Below are positions 1 to 9,800 of a DNA stretch of 43,991 nt, one piece after another (the first letter of the stretch is position 1; every line of letters begins with the position of its first letter). Origin of the DNA: Treponema sp. UBA3649 (GTDB lineage: Bacteria > Spirochaetota > Spirochaetia > Treponematales > Treponemataceae); contig DFKI01000023.1 of NCBI GenBank assembly GCA_002373325.1, forward strand, positions 1-43,991. Reading direction: 5' to 3'. The notes under the pieces are model-generated. The model was not told the origin of the DNA. It was given only the letters and a program-made list of their open reading frames with translations, and ran no database searches. The position numbers and the translations under genes were made by a program.

Positions 1-1729
1 ATTTGAGCGCGTTCTCGGGAAAGTCCAGGTATCCTCCGACGAATTCAATCAGGCAGATTCCCTCATATTTTGCGTGCACACCGGTTGCGGCTCCCATGTG
101 CGTGTAGATTCTTGAGAGTATGTTCTCCCTCCTTGACCTTGAGGGATTTTCCGCGTCGATGAGCATTTCCTCCACGACTTTTTCCGGGCTTGCGGGTCCG
201 AAATAAAGGCTCTCGCTCCCTCCGTTCCACATGCAGTATTTTCCGATCCTTGTCTCCCATTCTCCGTCGTATGAGGTCTCTGCCGTGGATGACTGGCTCC
301 TTACCCATTCCCTTGCGGCGTTTTCGAGCGTGCGGACGTAGATTAGGGGCTCCTGTGCCGGCATTCCGAGCATCTTCTTAATCAGCTCCCTGAGTGCTTT
401 CTGGTATCCGTCGTCTTCTTCGGTCAAAAGCGGCTCAAGCCTTGTCCTCACATATTCCGCGGGATCCGTCCTTGCAAAATTGATTTCCGTGAGAAGCTGT
501 TTCGGGGCCCTGTCCGAGAGAAGGTCAAAGGCTTCGGTGGGCACGGTGTTCACGTCATACCATGTTCCCAAATCAACGCAGCATACAAAATCACCCTCTG
601 TCTCTCCCACGTTCGCTCCCGCATGTGTAAAATCGGATGAGAGAAGATTGCGCCTGTTCACAAATCCGTCCACACCCTCGTCAATAAGGAAGTCCGCGAC
701 ATAGGACTGGACGCTCTTTGTGCCGAAAGAAACGCTCTCCGCGACTGTTCCGAATCCACGGTATTTCCTGAGTCTCTCCTCCCAGCTCTCCAATGGAGCC
801 TCCTCGGACTCCTCATTCTCATGCTCGTCCTCATGCTCGTCTGTTTCCATGCCGTCCATATCAGCGTCTGAAGCCGAGTCTGAAGACGAATCCGAAGACG
901 AATCTGGAACCTCATTTTCCGAAATCAGTGAGTCCGTGAAGTCCTTTGCCGATGAGTAAAGCTCGTCGCTGAAAACAAGGGGATTTACAGCCACCATTCC
1001 GTTCATCTCGTCAATCAAATTACCGAGTGCCTTCTGGTAGTCGCTTTTTCCTCCCGCATAAAGGGGGACGAGACGGTTTTTCACATAATCGCGGGGTTTT
1101 GTCCTTGCGTAGTTGATTTCCGCGACAAGGGATTTGGCTCCGTTTTTCGTGGTGAGGTTCCTTTGCGACGCCGGGTCAAGCTGGAAAAATCCCGTGGCAA
1201 AATCCAGGGAGCACACGAATGCAAGGTCCTTGTGGGATGCCATGCTGAGTCCTACGTGAGTGTATTCGGGCGTGAGAACTGATTTTCTGTTGGCCCTGGA
1301 TGCGGAATCTGAGTCCACGAGAAGTTTTATGACCATGGATCTTGGAACCGACTGACCTGTGACGACGCTTTCAGAGCATGTTCTCCAGTTGCATGATGAT
1401 CCAAGCCGATCGGGAAGCTCTGGACAGTCCGTGCCAGCCACAAGTGATTTGACAGACTCATCCGCCGTGAGTGCAAGTCCGTCCGCCCAAACGAGTGGTG
1501 GAAGGGCCTCCATGGAGTTCATCTCCCTGACACATTCGGCGAGTGCCTTTTGATATGACGTGTTGTCCCCGGAAAGAAGGGGCTCAAGTCTTGTGGAGGC
1601 ATAGTCGGACGGTTTTGTGCGTGCCAGATTCAGCTCGTCCAGAACCGTACGTGCGGCGCCTGTTGCAGCTGCGAAAGATGATGCCAGAGCTGATGCGAAT
1701 ATACTGAAAATCAAAAGAATCCTTTTCAA
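1..1729 (-). CDS. Secreted protein with three tandem CAP (SCP/YkwD-like) domains, 3' end outside window
   Basis: An uninterrupted minus-strand frame covers this whole stretch, and 576 residues are visible before the left edge. It starts at a TTG placed 8 nt after a GGAGG Shine-Dalgarno. Residues 1-21 (KRILLIFSIFASALASSFA) look like a Sec signal peptide. Three repeats follow at about 25-190, 196-395 and 398 to the edge. Each opens with an N/ARTKPxDY-type helix (NLARTKPSDYA, NYARTKPRDYV, NFARTDPAEYV), carries a conserved Glu in an SESVxxG-like motif, and ends with (Y/F)TH(V/A/M)G, the CAP motif with its histidine. The first CAP histidine is not evident in any copy. Residues about 267-312, inside repeat 2, are a Ser/Asp/Glu-rich low-complexity insert. 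CAP proteins are exported and of varied function, so the role here is unknown. Family call is firm; a single CAP domain would be the usual length. Confidence 0.85.
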   Translation of the reverse strand, partial: MKRILLIFSIFASALASSFAAATGAARTVLDELNLARTKPSDYASTRLEPLLSGDNTSYQKALAECVREMNSMEALPPLVWADGLALTADESVKSLVAGTDCPELPDRLGSSCNWRTCSESVVTGQSVPRSMVIKLLVDSDSASRANRKSVLTPEYTHVGLSMASHKDLAFVCSLDFATGFFQLDPASQRNLTTKNGAKSLVAEINYARTKPRDYVKNRLVPLYAGGKSDYQKALGNLIDEMNGMVAVNPLVFSDELYSSAKDFTDSLISENEVPDSSSDSSSDSASDADMDGMETDEHEDEHENEESEEAPLESWEERLRKYRGFGTVAESVSFGTKSVQSYVADFLIDEGVDGFVNRRNLLSSDFTHAGANVGETEGDFVCCVDLGTWYDVNTVPTEAFDLLSDRAPKQLLTEINFARTDPAEYVRTRLEPLLTEEDDGYQKALRELIKKMLGMPAQEPLIYVRTLENAAREWVRSQSSTAETSYDGEWETRIGKYCMWNGGSESLYFGPASPEKVVEEMLIDAENPSRSRRENILSRIYTHMGAATGVHAKYEGICLIEFVGGYLDFPENALK

Positions 1730-1949
1730 ATCCTTGTCCTCCAAACAGAATGTCACGATTCCGGGGCAAAACGACCCCAGTTTTCCAAGACTTTCTTACA
1801 TCTTAAACACAATGTTTCATTTGAAGTTACGCATCCGAAAAAGACAGGAGCCGGAAATGCACCTGAAAAAGTCGAACAAGCGATGAGAAATCAATAAGCC
1901 GGGAATCTGTGCGTGGAATGCGGCGGATTTCAGACCTTCTTTCTATAAT

Positions 1950-1978
1950 AATATAGGGGAGATCAGCGTATTTGTCAA
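1950..1978 (-). promoter_or_regulatory. Sigma-70 type promoter for the CAP gene
   Basis: On the minus strand TTGACA (1978-1973) and TATATT (1955-1950) are separated by exactly 17 bp. Transcription would start near 1943 and give a leader of about 210 nt before the TTG start at 1729. The -35 box lies inside a duplicated 21-mer. Confidence 0.6.
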
Positions 1979-2008
1979 GCCTTGGAACAGCGTGTTTGTC
2001 AAGCCTTG
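1964..2008. repeat. Tandem direct duplication of 21 bp carrying a TTGACA box
   Basis: CAGCGTRTTTGTCAAGCCTT plus a final G occurs at 1964-1984 and 1988-2008, a 24-bp period with one mismatch in 21. Each copy contains TGTCAA, which is TTGACA on the minus strand, so the -35 element of the CAP promoter is duplicated. Confidence 0.85.
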
Positions 2009-2054
2009 TTTGAATGGAGGACGGAGCGGGGAAGCAAGTGCGGAAGATTTTTTC

Positions 2055-2083
2055 TAGACAAAATGTTTGAAATGGGATATAAT
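2055..2083 (+). promoter_or_regulatory. Promoter of the HD-GYP gene
   Basis: TAGACA (2055-2060) and TATAAT (2078-2083) are spaced by 17 bp. The predicted start near 2090 leaves a leader of about 100 nt before ATG 2191, which is preceded by AAGGA. Confidence 0.7.
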
Positions 2084-2190
2084 TGGAATGATTCGAAAGG
2101 CAGCTGGAAATCATACTCCGGCTCGACTCATTAGACTGGACCCTGACCCGGGAGATTTTTCCGAACGTCCAATTTAAGGAATGTTTTTGT

Positions 2191-3954
2191 ATGAATTTAA
2201 TGTTGATTTACAAAATTTGCTGTGATATATCCATCGTCGTGCTGGGAGCATGCCTGGTAGTCCTTTCCACCAAGCGTGCGACCGAAGCCCAGAAATTCAT
2301 TGACTATGCCTTCAGCCTGGTCCTTCTCTATCTGATTGGATATGCCGTGACTTTCCAGGGAACATCCCCGGATATGGTTCTCCTTGGACAAAAGCTGAAA
2401 TACGTGGGGGCGTTCTGTCTTTTCCTTGCCCTTTTCATAGTCTTCCAGCAGGTCTACAACATAGTGACCTCCGCTCCGTTCATGATTTTGCTCAGCGTCT
2501 GCTTCGTTTCGGTTCTTGCAATCATCATTGTGGCTGACCTTGGCTCATCATGGGCTCCTGCAAAATGGTTCTATCTGGGACTTGAATCTGTGCCTCAGGA
2601 AGGCGGTCCCAATGTCATAGTGATTCACGGAAACTGGGGAAAACTCTACGCAGAGATTGCGATGGCATTTTTCCTTTTCTCCACCGCCATGATTTTCCTC
2701 TCCGCCCTTGTCTCTGCATGGAAACGCAAATTCAGGGTCAGCACGCTTTTCTTCTTCTTCTCATTTTCGGCCGAGATTCTGATTTTCGGCTCTCTCTTCA
2801 TAAAGAATGTCCATGCATTCCCGGTTGTTCCCCTCATTTCAGGAGTTGCGGCCATTGCGGTCACTGTTTTTGTGTGCAGGGAAAAGTTCAGCAATCTCTA
2901 CGATCAGTCCTTAAAGGAGATTATGAACTCCCTCAATTCACCGCTTTTTGTGGTGGACAACAAATTCTATGTTCGCAGGGTGAATTATGCGGCGAAGGTC
3001 CTTTTTCCGGAGTACAAAAATCTCTCGTCGAATTCCTACCACAGGCTTGCGGCTGTCAAGGAGATTCAGGACATAATCACGCCACCTCTGCATGATTCCG
3101 CCAATGACAGTGCCACCGAAGGATTGCTTTCCATCGGCAACCAGTTTTTTGAGCCCGAGCTGCACCATCTGGGAAAGAACAGGCACATCTACGGCTATGT
3201 GATTGTACTGAATGATGTCACCGAGCAGTTCTCACGCAACAACGAGCTTTCCGCGCTTGCCTCAAAGCTTTCCACTTCCCTCAGAACCAACAGGAGCCGC
3301 AACAACGAGGAGAGGGAGAAAATCATTTCCGGGGCATTGCAGTTCATGCGCGACAAGGACATAATGACCGCCGAGCACATGAGACGGATGAGCAACTATA
3401 CTTTCATCATCGCAAGGGAACTCAGGCGCATGGGTAAGTTCACAGACCTTTTGACCGACTCCTACATGGAGACACTTTGCCAGGTGGCCCCCCTGCACGA
3501 CATCGGAAAAATCATGATTCCCGCCGAGTTGCTTCACAAAACGGATTTGTCGGAGGAAGAGTCGAAACTCCGCCGCTCCCACGTGAACCTTGGCTCCCAG
3601 ATTGTGGACCGCATGGTGGTGAACGACCCGAAGAGCCTTTACTACAAGCTTGCGAAGGAAGTGACCTTGTATCATCACGAGTGGTGGAACGGACAGGGCT
3701 ATCCAAAGGGACTTTCCAAGGATGATATCCCCCTTTCCGCAAGAATTATCGCCGTCGCCGATGTGATTGACACGCTTGCCTGCCGACATGCCGAAAAGAA
3801 GAACTATCATTTTGACGAGCTCATAAGCATGGTTCAGTCTCACTCGGGCACCTATTTCGATCCGGACGTGGTTGAGGCCTGTGTGCGTGGAAAGGAGAAA
3901 CTCCGTGAGCTCTACGATGTCCTTTATGGAAAGAGTTTTTCCGATTCATATTGA
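2191..3954 (+). CDS. Membrane HD-GYP domain protein, probable cyclic-di-GMP phosphodiesterase
   Basis: The 587-residue protein has about seven hydrophobic segments in residues 1-230, resembling the 7TM input domain of some histidine kinases. A PAS-like region lies at about 240-345 (SPLFVVDNKFYVRRVNYAA), followed by an HD-GYP domain at about 380-570. Catalytic signatures are complete: HDIGK at 436-440, HHEWWNGQGYP at 495-505, and ARIIAVADVIDTL downstream. HD-GYP enzymes hydrolyse cyclic di-GMP to linear pGpG or GMP at the cytoplasmic face, so this protein probably couples a membrane or small-ligand signal to c-di-GMP breakdown. It has its own promoter. Its stop overlaps the convergent recG stop region by 9 bases. 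The domain call is secure; the sensed signal is unknown. Confidence 0.9.
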   Translation: MNLMLIYKICCDISIVVLGACLVVLSTKRATEAQKFIDYAFSLVLLYLIGYAVTFQGTSPDMVLLGQKLKYVGAFCLFLALFIVFQQVYNIVTSAPFMILLSVCFVSVLAIIIVADLGSSWAPAKWFYLGLESVPQEGGPNVIVIHGNWGKLYAEIAMAFFLFSTAMIFLSALVSAWKRKFRVSTLFFFFSFSAEILIFGSLFIKNVHAFPVVPLISGVAAIAVTVFVCREKFSNLYDQSLKEIMNSLNSPLFVVDNKFYVRRVNYAAKVLFPEYKNLSSNSYHRLAAVKEIQDIITPPLHDSANDSATEGLLSIGNQFFEPELHHLGKNRHIYGYVIVLNDVTEQFSRNNELSALASKLSTSLRTNRSRNNEEREKIISGALQFMRDKDIMTAEHMRRMSNYTFIIARELRRMGKFTDLLTDSYMETLCQVAPLHDIGKIMIPAELLHKTDLSEEESKLRRSHVNLGSQIVDRMVVNDPKSLYYKLAKEVTLYHHEWWNGQGYPKGLSKDDIPLSARIIAVADVIDTLACRHAEKKNYHFDELISMVQSHSGTYFDPDVVEACVRGKEKLRELYDVLYGKSFSDSY

Positions 3955-6183
3955 CTTTGCCCTGAGTTCCGTAAAAGCATCGTAGCGTGCCAAAGTCAGG
4001 AGGTTCTTGTCCCTTGCCAAATCAGCAAGTCCCAGACTGAGGTAGCCTGACTGTGCCGTACCTGAGACCTGCCCCGGACCCCTTAGTTTCAGATCCTCCT
4101 CCGCAATCACAAAGCCGTCGGTACTCTCGTGGAGCGCCTTCATCCTGAGCTTTCCGTCCTCGCTGATGTTCTTTCCGTAAATCAAAAAGCAGAATGACTG
4201 AAGTGAGCTCCGTCCCACTCGTCCCCTGAGCTGATGCAGTTCCGCAAGTCCGAAAATATCCGCGTGCTCTATGACCATGCATGTCGCGTTAGGCACGTCC
4301 ACACCGACCTCAACAACTGTCGTCGCAATCAGAATCTGTATTTTGTTCTCCCGGAAGTCACGGAGAATTTCAGTCTGCTCGTTTTCCTCTACCTTGCCGT
4401 GAATAAGCGCGCACTTGTACTCGGGAAACACTTTCGTGCTCAGCAGATTGAACATGTCCTCTGCATTTTTGAGTCCGCCGTTACCTCCCTGACCGGATGA
4501 TTTCAAGTCGGAAGCTTCGTTTGCGTCGGTGGATTCAGAGATGCGGGGATAGACAAAATATGCCTGGTGTCCCGCCCTGAGCTCTTTACGTACCGCCTCA
4601 TAAACGTTTGACTCATGTCCCATCACGCTGAGGTATGTTTTGATTTGCTTTCTTCCTTCCGGCATGGTTTTGATTGTGCTCACGTCCAAATCCCCGAAAA
4701 CCGTGAGTGCCAAAGTTTGGGGAATCGGTGTGGCGCTCATCATTAGAACGTCGGGAATGTGCGTGTACTCGCCCGAAGTCCTGCGTCCCTTTTCCACTAT
4801 GGATTCCCTCTGTACCACGCCGAATCTGTGCTGCTCGTCGATTATGGCCATCTGCAGGTTTTTGTACTGCACGTTGCGGCTGAAAAGAGCGTGGGTTCCC
4901 ACAACTATGTTCACATCCCCGTTTTGCAGAGCTGTCATAAGGGGATTCCGTCCCTTCGCCTTGAGATTTCCCGTCAGAAAAGCGACCCTCACACCGAGTG
5001 GCTCAAGCATCCTTGCAGCATTTTCCGCATGTTGCTTTGCAAGAAGTTCCGTTGGAGCCATGAGAGCGCACTGACCTCCGTAGTCTATGGTCCTCAGGCA
5101 GATGAAAAAAGCGACCAGAGTTTTTCCGGCACCCACATCGCCCTGCAAAAGACGCTGCATCGAGAACGGGTTCCGCGTGAGTTTTTCCGGCTTGTTTTCC
5201 ATCCAGTTAAGTTCCTCCTGACTTTTGTCCACGTCCATGTTCATCTCGGAGATTGCATTCATCTGTCCCGGAGTGAGTGAGAAGGGGAGACGTGAGAGGA
5301 GCTCTTTTTGTCTCGGGGAAAGCTGGGATTCAAAACTTTCCCTTGTGATTTCGGGTGTGGAAAAATATGGTGCGGCGGAAGGAGGTGACGAATCTTCTCC
5401 TGATTTTTCCGATGCCTCAAAAACCGCGCTCTGCTCAAGGGAAGGAAGTTTTCCGCGGTGGTCCAAAGCCCTCTGAGCCATCTTGTACTCGAAGTGATAG
5501 AGCTCCTCGTAAATCAAAGTGCGGCGTGCGTCCTCGAGCGATTTGAAATCCGTGGGGCAGTGAATGAGCCTGATTGCATCGCTTTTGTGAAGCAGCTTTC
5601 TTTCTTCTATTATATGGGGCGGAATCTCATCCTCAATCCCTTTCGCGTACTGCCTGAGTGCCTGGGAGATTGCCTTCCTGATGTTTTTTTGCGTGAGTCC
5701 GTCGGTCAAGGGATAGACTGGCAGCAATCCGCTTCCCGGAATGGACGATGATTCGAAATCCTGCAGCGTGCCTTCATCGGAAAGTTTTGTCGCCTCAAAG
5801 CTTGTGGACTGGAGCGATCCGTATTTTACCTCGAATCTTCCTGTAACGGCGATGACGCTTCCTTCGGGGAGGGATTTTTCCAAAAAGGGACGGTTAAATG
5901 CTATGAGCCAGGCTTGGGTTGTTCCGTCGTTTATGGCGATTTTGAGAGTCCTCATCTTTCCGTAGCCGAACCAAGAGTGTGCCGTCACTTTGCAGATTGT
6001 GTGGACTTTCCCCGCCGCGAAATCTTTCAGGGGGATTTTTTTCGTCCTGTCATCGTAGGTCCTCGGATAGAACGTGAGCAAATCTCCTGCCGTGAAGATT
6101 CCGAGTTTTGCAAAAAGACGTGAAGTGCTTGGTCCCACACCGGAAAGACCCTCGACGCTTGAACCGAGTTCAGAGATTTTCAT
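3946..6183 (-). CDS. recG: ATP-dependent DNA helicase RecG
   Basis: RecG remodels stalled replication forks and branch-migrates recombination intermediates. The 745 residues are somewhat longer than the E. coli enzyme. An N-terminal helix-hairpin-helix-like start (GLSGVGPSTSRLFAKLGI) and an OB-fold wedge domain at about 55-130 precede the motor. Helicase motifs are intact: Walker A GDVGAGKT at 348-355, DEQH at 449-452, MSATPIPQT at 482-490, and QLRGRVGR at 651-658. The extra length comes from low-complexity insertions near 255-280 and 550-575. ATG 6183 follows AGGAGG. It is the last gene of dnaE-yggT-recG, 11 nt after yggT, and ends convergently with the HD-GYP gene. Confidence 0.97.
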   Translation of the reverse strand: MKISELGSSVEGLSGVGPSTSRLFAKLGIFTAGDLLTFYPRTYDDRTKKIPLKDFAAGKVHTICKVTAHSWFGYGKMRTLKIAINDGTTQAWLIAFNRPFLEKSLPEGSVIAVTGRFEVKYGSLQSTSFEATKLSDEGTLQDFESSSIPGSGLLPVYPLTDGLTQKNIRKAISQALRQYAKGIEDEIPPHIIEERKLLHKSDAIRLIHCPTDFKSLEDARRTLIYEELYHFEYKMAQRALDHRGKLPSLEQSAVFEASEKSGEDSSPPSAAPYFSTPEITRESFESQLSPRQKELLSRLPFSLTPGQMNAISEMNMDVDKSQEELNWMENKPEKLTRNPFSMQRLLQGDVGAGKTLVAFFICLRTIDYGGQCALMAPTELLAKQHAENAARMLEPLGVRVAFLTGNLKAKGRNPLMTALQNGDVNIVVGTHALFSRNVQYKNLQMAIIDEQHRFGVVQRESIVEKGRRTSGEYTHIPDVLMMSATPIPQTLALTVFGDLDVSTIKTMPEGRKQIKTYLSVMGHESNVYEAVRKELRAGHQAYFVYPRISESTDANEASDLKSSGQGGNGGLKNAEDMFNLLSTKVFPEYKCALIHGKVEENEQTEILRDFRENKIQILIATTVVEVGVDVPNATCMVIEHADIFGLAELHQLRGRVGRSSLQSFCFLIYGKNISEDGKLRMKALHESTDGFVIAEEDLKLRGPGQVSGTAQSGYLSLGLADLARDKNLLTLARYDAFTELRAKSI

Positions 6184-6194
6184 CCGTCCTCCTT

Positions 6195-6776
6195 TTAGAA
6201 CGGGATGTGGGAGACGAGCGTGCAGATGAACTGGAAGAGCAGGGTCCCGATTACATCAACAAGCACCAAAACGATGATTGAGGCGATGAGCCTTGCCTTG
6301 AATGTGACAGGTTTTCCTCCTGAGAAAGGTTTTGTGATTGCCCCTGACATCTGGTTGATCGGGCCGTCCACCATGTCCCAGAATGCGCTCGTGTCTTTTT
6401 TGAGCAGAAAGAAAATCAGGCGGATGACGAGAATGATGAGTATGAACGAGATGACCGATGCCGCTATGTTCCAAATCAGGCTGATGATTGTGGCCAGGAT
6501 AAAACCGAAATGCAGTCCCCCCCGGTTGATTGACGAGATGAGAGCCGCAAGAGCGCCCAGTATGGAGATTGCAAGTGCCGGACCGAAATCAAGACCTGCG
6601 ACGCAAAGCCATTTTTTCCCGCGGAATACGTTCAGATACGGATCCGTGATGTCGGAAAGCACCCTTGCGAAGTTTGAGTACGAGAGTCCCGGAATCCATG
6701 TGATTATAATCCGGATGAGGCAGAGCAGTGAATAGACTGAAATCAGCGCGGCCAGAATTAAAAGTATGATTTGCAT
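6195..6776 (-). CDS. YggT family integral membrane protein
   Basis: This 193-residue protein is almost wholly hydrophobic. It contains two copies of the YggT unit: residues 1-80 (LLCLIRIIITWIPG, then ITDPYLNVFRG) and about 100-193 (IRLIFFLLKKD, then MVDGPINQMSGAITKPF). YggT proteins are small membrane proteins without a settled biochemical role, linked in some bacteria to osmotic stress or cell division. The start has a strong AAAGGAGG site, and the gene lies 26 nt after dnaE and 11 nt before recG, so it is part of that operon. Confidence 0.88.
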   Translation of the reverse strand: MQIILLILAALISVYSLLCLIRIIITWIPGLSYSNFARVLSDITDPYLNVFRGKKWLCVAGLDFGPALAISILGALAALISSINRGGLHFGFILATIISLIWNIAASVISFILIILVIRLIFFLLKKDTSAFWDMVDGPINQMSGAITKPFSGGKPVTFKARLIASIIVLVLVDVIGTLLFQFICTLVSHIPF

Positions 6777-6802
6777 TGTTTCCTCCTTTTTTGAAATCTG
6801 GT

Positions 6803-9800
6803 TCAGTCACACCAGACATCGTGCACCAAAGGCATGTCCTTCAGCGTCTGTATGGTCTCCGGGTCCGACGGTACCGTAAGCTGGGGATCCGCCTTTACGA
6901 CGTACTGCTTTCCCTCAGAGTCTATATGAAAATATACTACACAATTGCCCTGAGCGCCAAATAAAAAATCTTTTATTTTGTCAATTCCCTGATTCCAGTT
7001 TCCCTGACGGCACAAGTCCTTTTCCATCTTCAGGTGGACTTCGGAAATTGATTTTGCCTCAAGCTCGTTCGGATCCTCCATCGAGCTTACTATCATGGAC
7101 GGAGTTTCGCGGGATGGATCGACCTTGCCCTTGAACGCGTAGACTTCCTCCACTTTGATTTTGTCCTTCATGCTTTCCCATTCATCGGAGAAGAAAGTGA
7201 GGTCAATGGTTCCCTTGAAATCTGCGAGCTTTGCGAATGCCATCATCTTGCCTTTTTTGTTCATGATTTCCTTGAGCTCCTGAATCATTCCGATTGCCGT
7301 GTACGTGCGTCCGGAGTTCCGTATCTGCCAGGGTTTCATGCCGGATGCGACCATGGATTCCCTCGTGTATTTTTCGTCCTTTGCGATTTCCATGATGTTG
7401 TCGCTGTTTACCGTGACGCATTTTTCAATCACGCGTCTCCAGTCGTCAAGGGGATGTCCGCTCACGAAGCAGCCGATTAATTCCTTCTCCATGTTAAGAA
7501 GCTCCATCTTCGGCATTTCCTCGACTTCCTCATATTTGTAATCTTCGAATTCCTTGAGTCCCGCCATCTCAAAAAGACTTATCTGTCCGCTTGATTCCCC
7601 CGAATGTTTCTTTTCCTCGTAGGCGATTGCGGCCTCGTAGTTCAGAATCAGCGTGGCGCGGTTTTTGTCCAGACGGTCAAATCCACCTGTCTTGATGAGG
7701 ACCTCAATGGCCTTTTTGTTCACCGTGTGCGTGTCTATCCTTGCGATGAAGTCGTCGAAAGATTTGTAGGGGCCGTTTTTCTCCCTTTCCCTCACAATCG
7801 CCTCGGCAGCCCCTTGTCCCATGCCCTTGATTCCCATGAGTCCGAAAACGATGCGTCCGTCCACAACGTCGAAGATTGAGTCGGAGCGGTTCACGTCAGG
7901 CTGGTCCACCGGAATCCCCATCTTGCGCGCCTCCTCGATGTAGACAGGAATCTTGTCGGTGGAGGTGATTTCGTTCGTGAGGTTCGCAGCCATAAACTCA
8001 GCGGGTCTGTTTGCCTTGAGCCATCCTGTCCTGTAAGCGACTACAGAATATGCCGCCGCGTGGGACTTGTTGAATCCGTATCCCGCGAAGGGAACCATGA
8101 TGTCGAAAATCTCGTCGGCGTGTTCCTTGGTGAATCCCTGCTTTACGGCTCCATCCTCGAACTCCTTCTTTTTTCCCATGAGGACCTCGGGCTTTTTCTT
8201 TCCCATGGCACGTCGGAGCATGTCGGCGCCTCCAAGGCTGAATCCCGCGATTTTCTGGGAGACCTGCATGACCTGCTCCTGATAGACCATGACTCCGTAA
8301 GTCTCTTTCAGGATGTCCTCCAGGCACGGGTCGGGATAGTGCACTGTCTCAGGCTTCCATTTTCCGTCAATGTAATTCGGGATGTAGTCCATCGGTCCCG
8401 GACGGTAAAGCGCGTTCAAAGCGACGAGCTCCTCGATGCACCTGGGTTTTGCCTGCCTCAGGATTTTCTGCATTCCCGGCGACTCGAACTGGAAGACCGC
8501 AACTGTGTCACCCCTTGAGAAAAGGTCGAATGTTTTGTCGTCCGTCTCGCTCACATCCTCGGCATGGAACTCGGGCTCACCTTCCTTTCTGTGCTTGTTG
8601 ATTATGTTCTCCGCGTAACGGATCAGAGAGAGAGTCTTGAGTCCAAGGTAGTCGAACTTCACAAGCCCGCACGGCTCGATTATGTCCATCGTGTACTGCA
8701 CTGCCTTGCTTCCGGTTTTGTTGTCCTTGAAGACGGGAGCCCAGTCCGGGAGAGCGGTAAGACCAATCACCATGCCCGACGCGTGAAGACCCGTGTTGCG
8801 GTTTACGTTCTCAAGTTTTTTGCAGAGCGCGAACATGTGCTGGTAGAGGTCGAACTTGGTCTTGTCGTTGTTGAAGGTCTCCATCTTCGTGTAGGGGATG
8901 AGCTTTCCGTTGTCGGGGTGCTTGTCATCCGGCTCCGTAAACGCGTCCTTGAGCTTGGCCTTGGGATTGTCGGGAATGCATGCTTTCAACATGTTCACTT
9001 CGGAAAGCGGTATGTCAAGGATTCGTCCCACGTCGGCGATGCACTGCTTTGGCTTCAATGTACCGAATGTGACTATGTGTCCCACCTGCGGCTCACCGTA
9101 AAGGTCCACCGTGTGCTCGATGATTCTCTGGCGGAATTCGAAGTCCATGTCCACGTCGAAGTCAGGCATGGAGACTCGCTCAGGATTCAAAAAGCGCTCG
9201 AAAATCAGCTTGTAGCGGAAGGGGTCAATGTCGGTGATTGTCATGCAGTACGCCACAAGGCTTCCCGCGCCCGATCCTCGTCCCGGTCCTATGGGGATTC
9301 CGTTTCTCTTCGACCAGTTGATGAACTCCCACACAATCAAAAAGTAGCCCGAGAATCCCATCTTGAAAATGATTCCGAGCTCGTACTCGCATCTCTCACG
9401 GATTTCCGGCGTGATTTCCTTGTAGCGTTTTTTAAGCCCCTCCTCCACAAGGTAGCGCACATAGGCATCCTGATTTTTCGTGTAGTCGTCGCTTATCTGG
9501 AACTCCTTGGGAAGCTCGAAGCGTGGAAGGCAGGTCTTAAGCTCCGGAGTCGAGTACTGATGGATCGTGAGGTCGCACATGGAGGCAATCTTCAGGGTGT
9601 TCTCCATCGCCTCGGGGTACTCCGGGAAAAGCTCTGCCATCTCCGCGTCGGATTTCAGGTACCATTCCTGTCCCTGCGCGTACATGCTGATTCTGTTGGG
9701 GTCCTTCATGGATTTTTTCAGTCCTATGCAGACAAGAGCGTCCTGGGCCTCTGCGTCCTCCTTTTTGCAGTAGTGCACGTCGTTCGTAAGCACAAGGGGG

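Larger units (their letters stand above)
1730..2190. other. Intergenic region between divergent CAP and HD-GYP genes
   Basis: This stretch of about 460 bases has no convincing gene. It holds divergent promoters for the CAP gene (minus) and the HD-GYP gene (plus), a 21-bp direct duplication, and leaders of about 210 and 100 nt. The leader at 2090-2190 contains a possible imperfect stem between CTCCGG and CCGGGAG near 2115-2155, but I do not recognise a riboswitch. Confidence 0.6.

Noticed and set aside
2090..2190. Cyclic-di-GMP riboswitch in the leader of the HD-GYP gene
   Set aside because: The leader is long and may fold, but I could not match the conserved core of either known c-di-GMP riboswitch class.
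3262..3843. 193-codon minus-strand frame inside the HD-GYP gene
   Set aside because: Antisense shadow of the conserved catalytic domain, without start signals.
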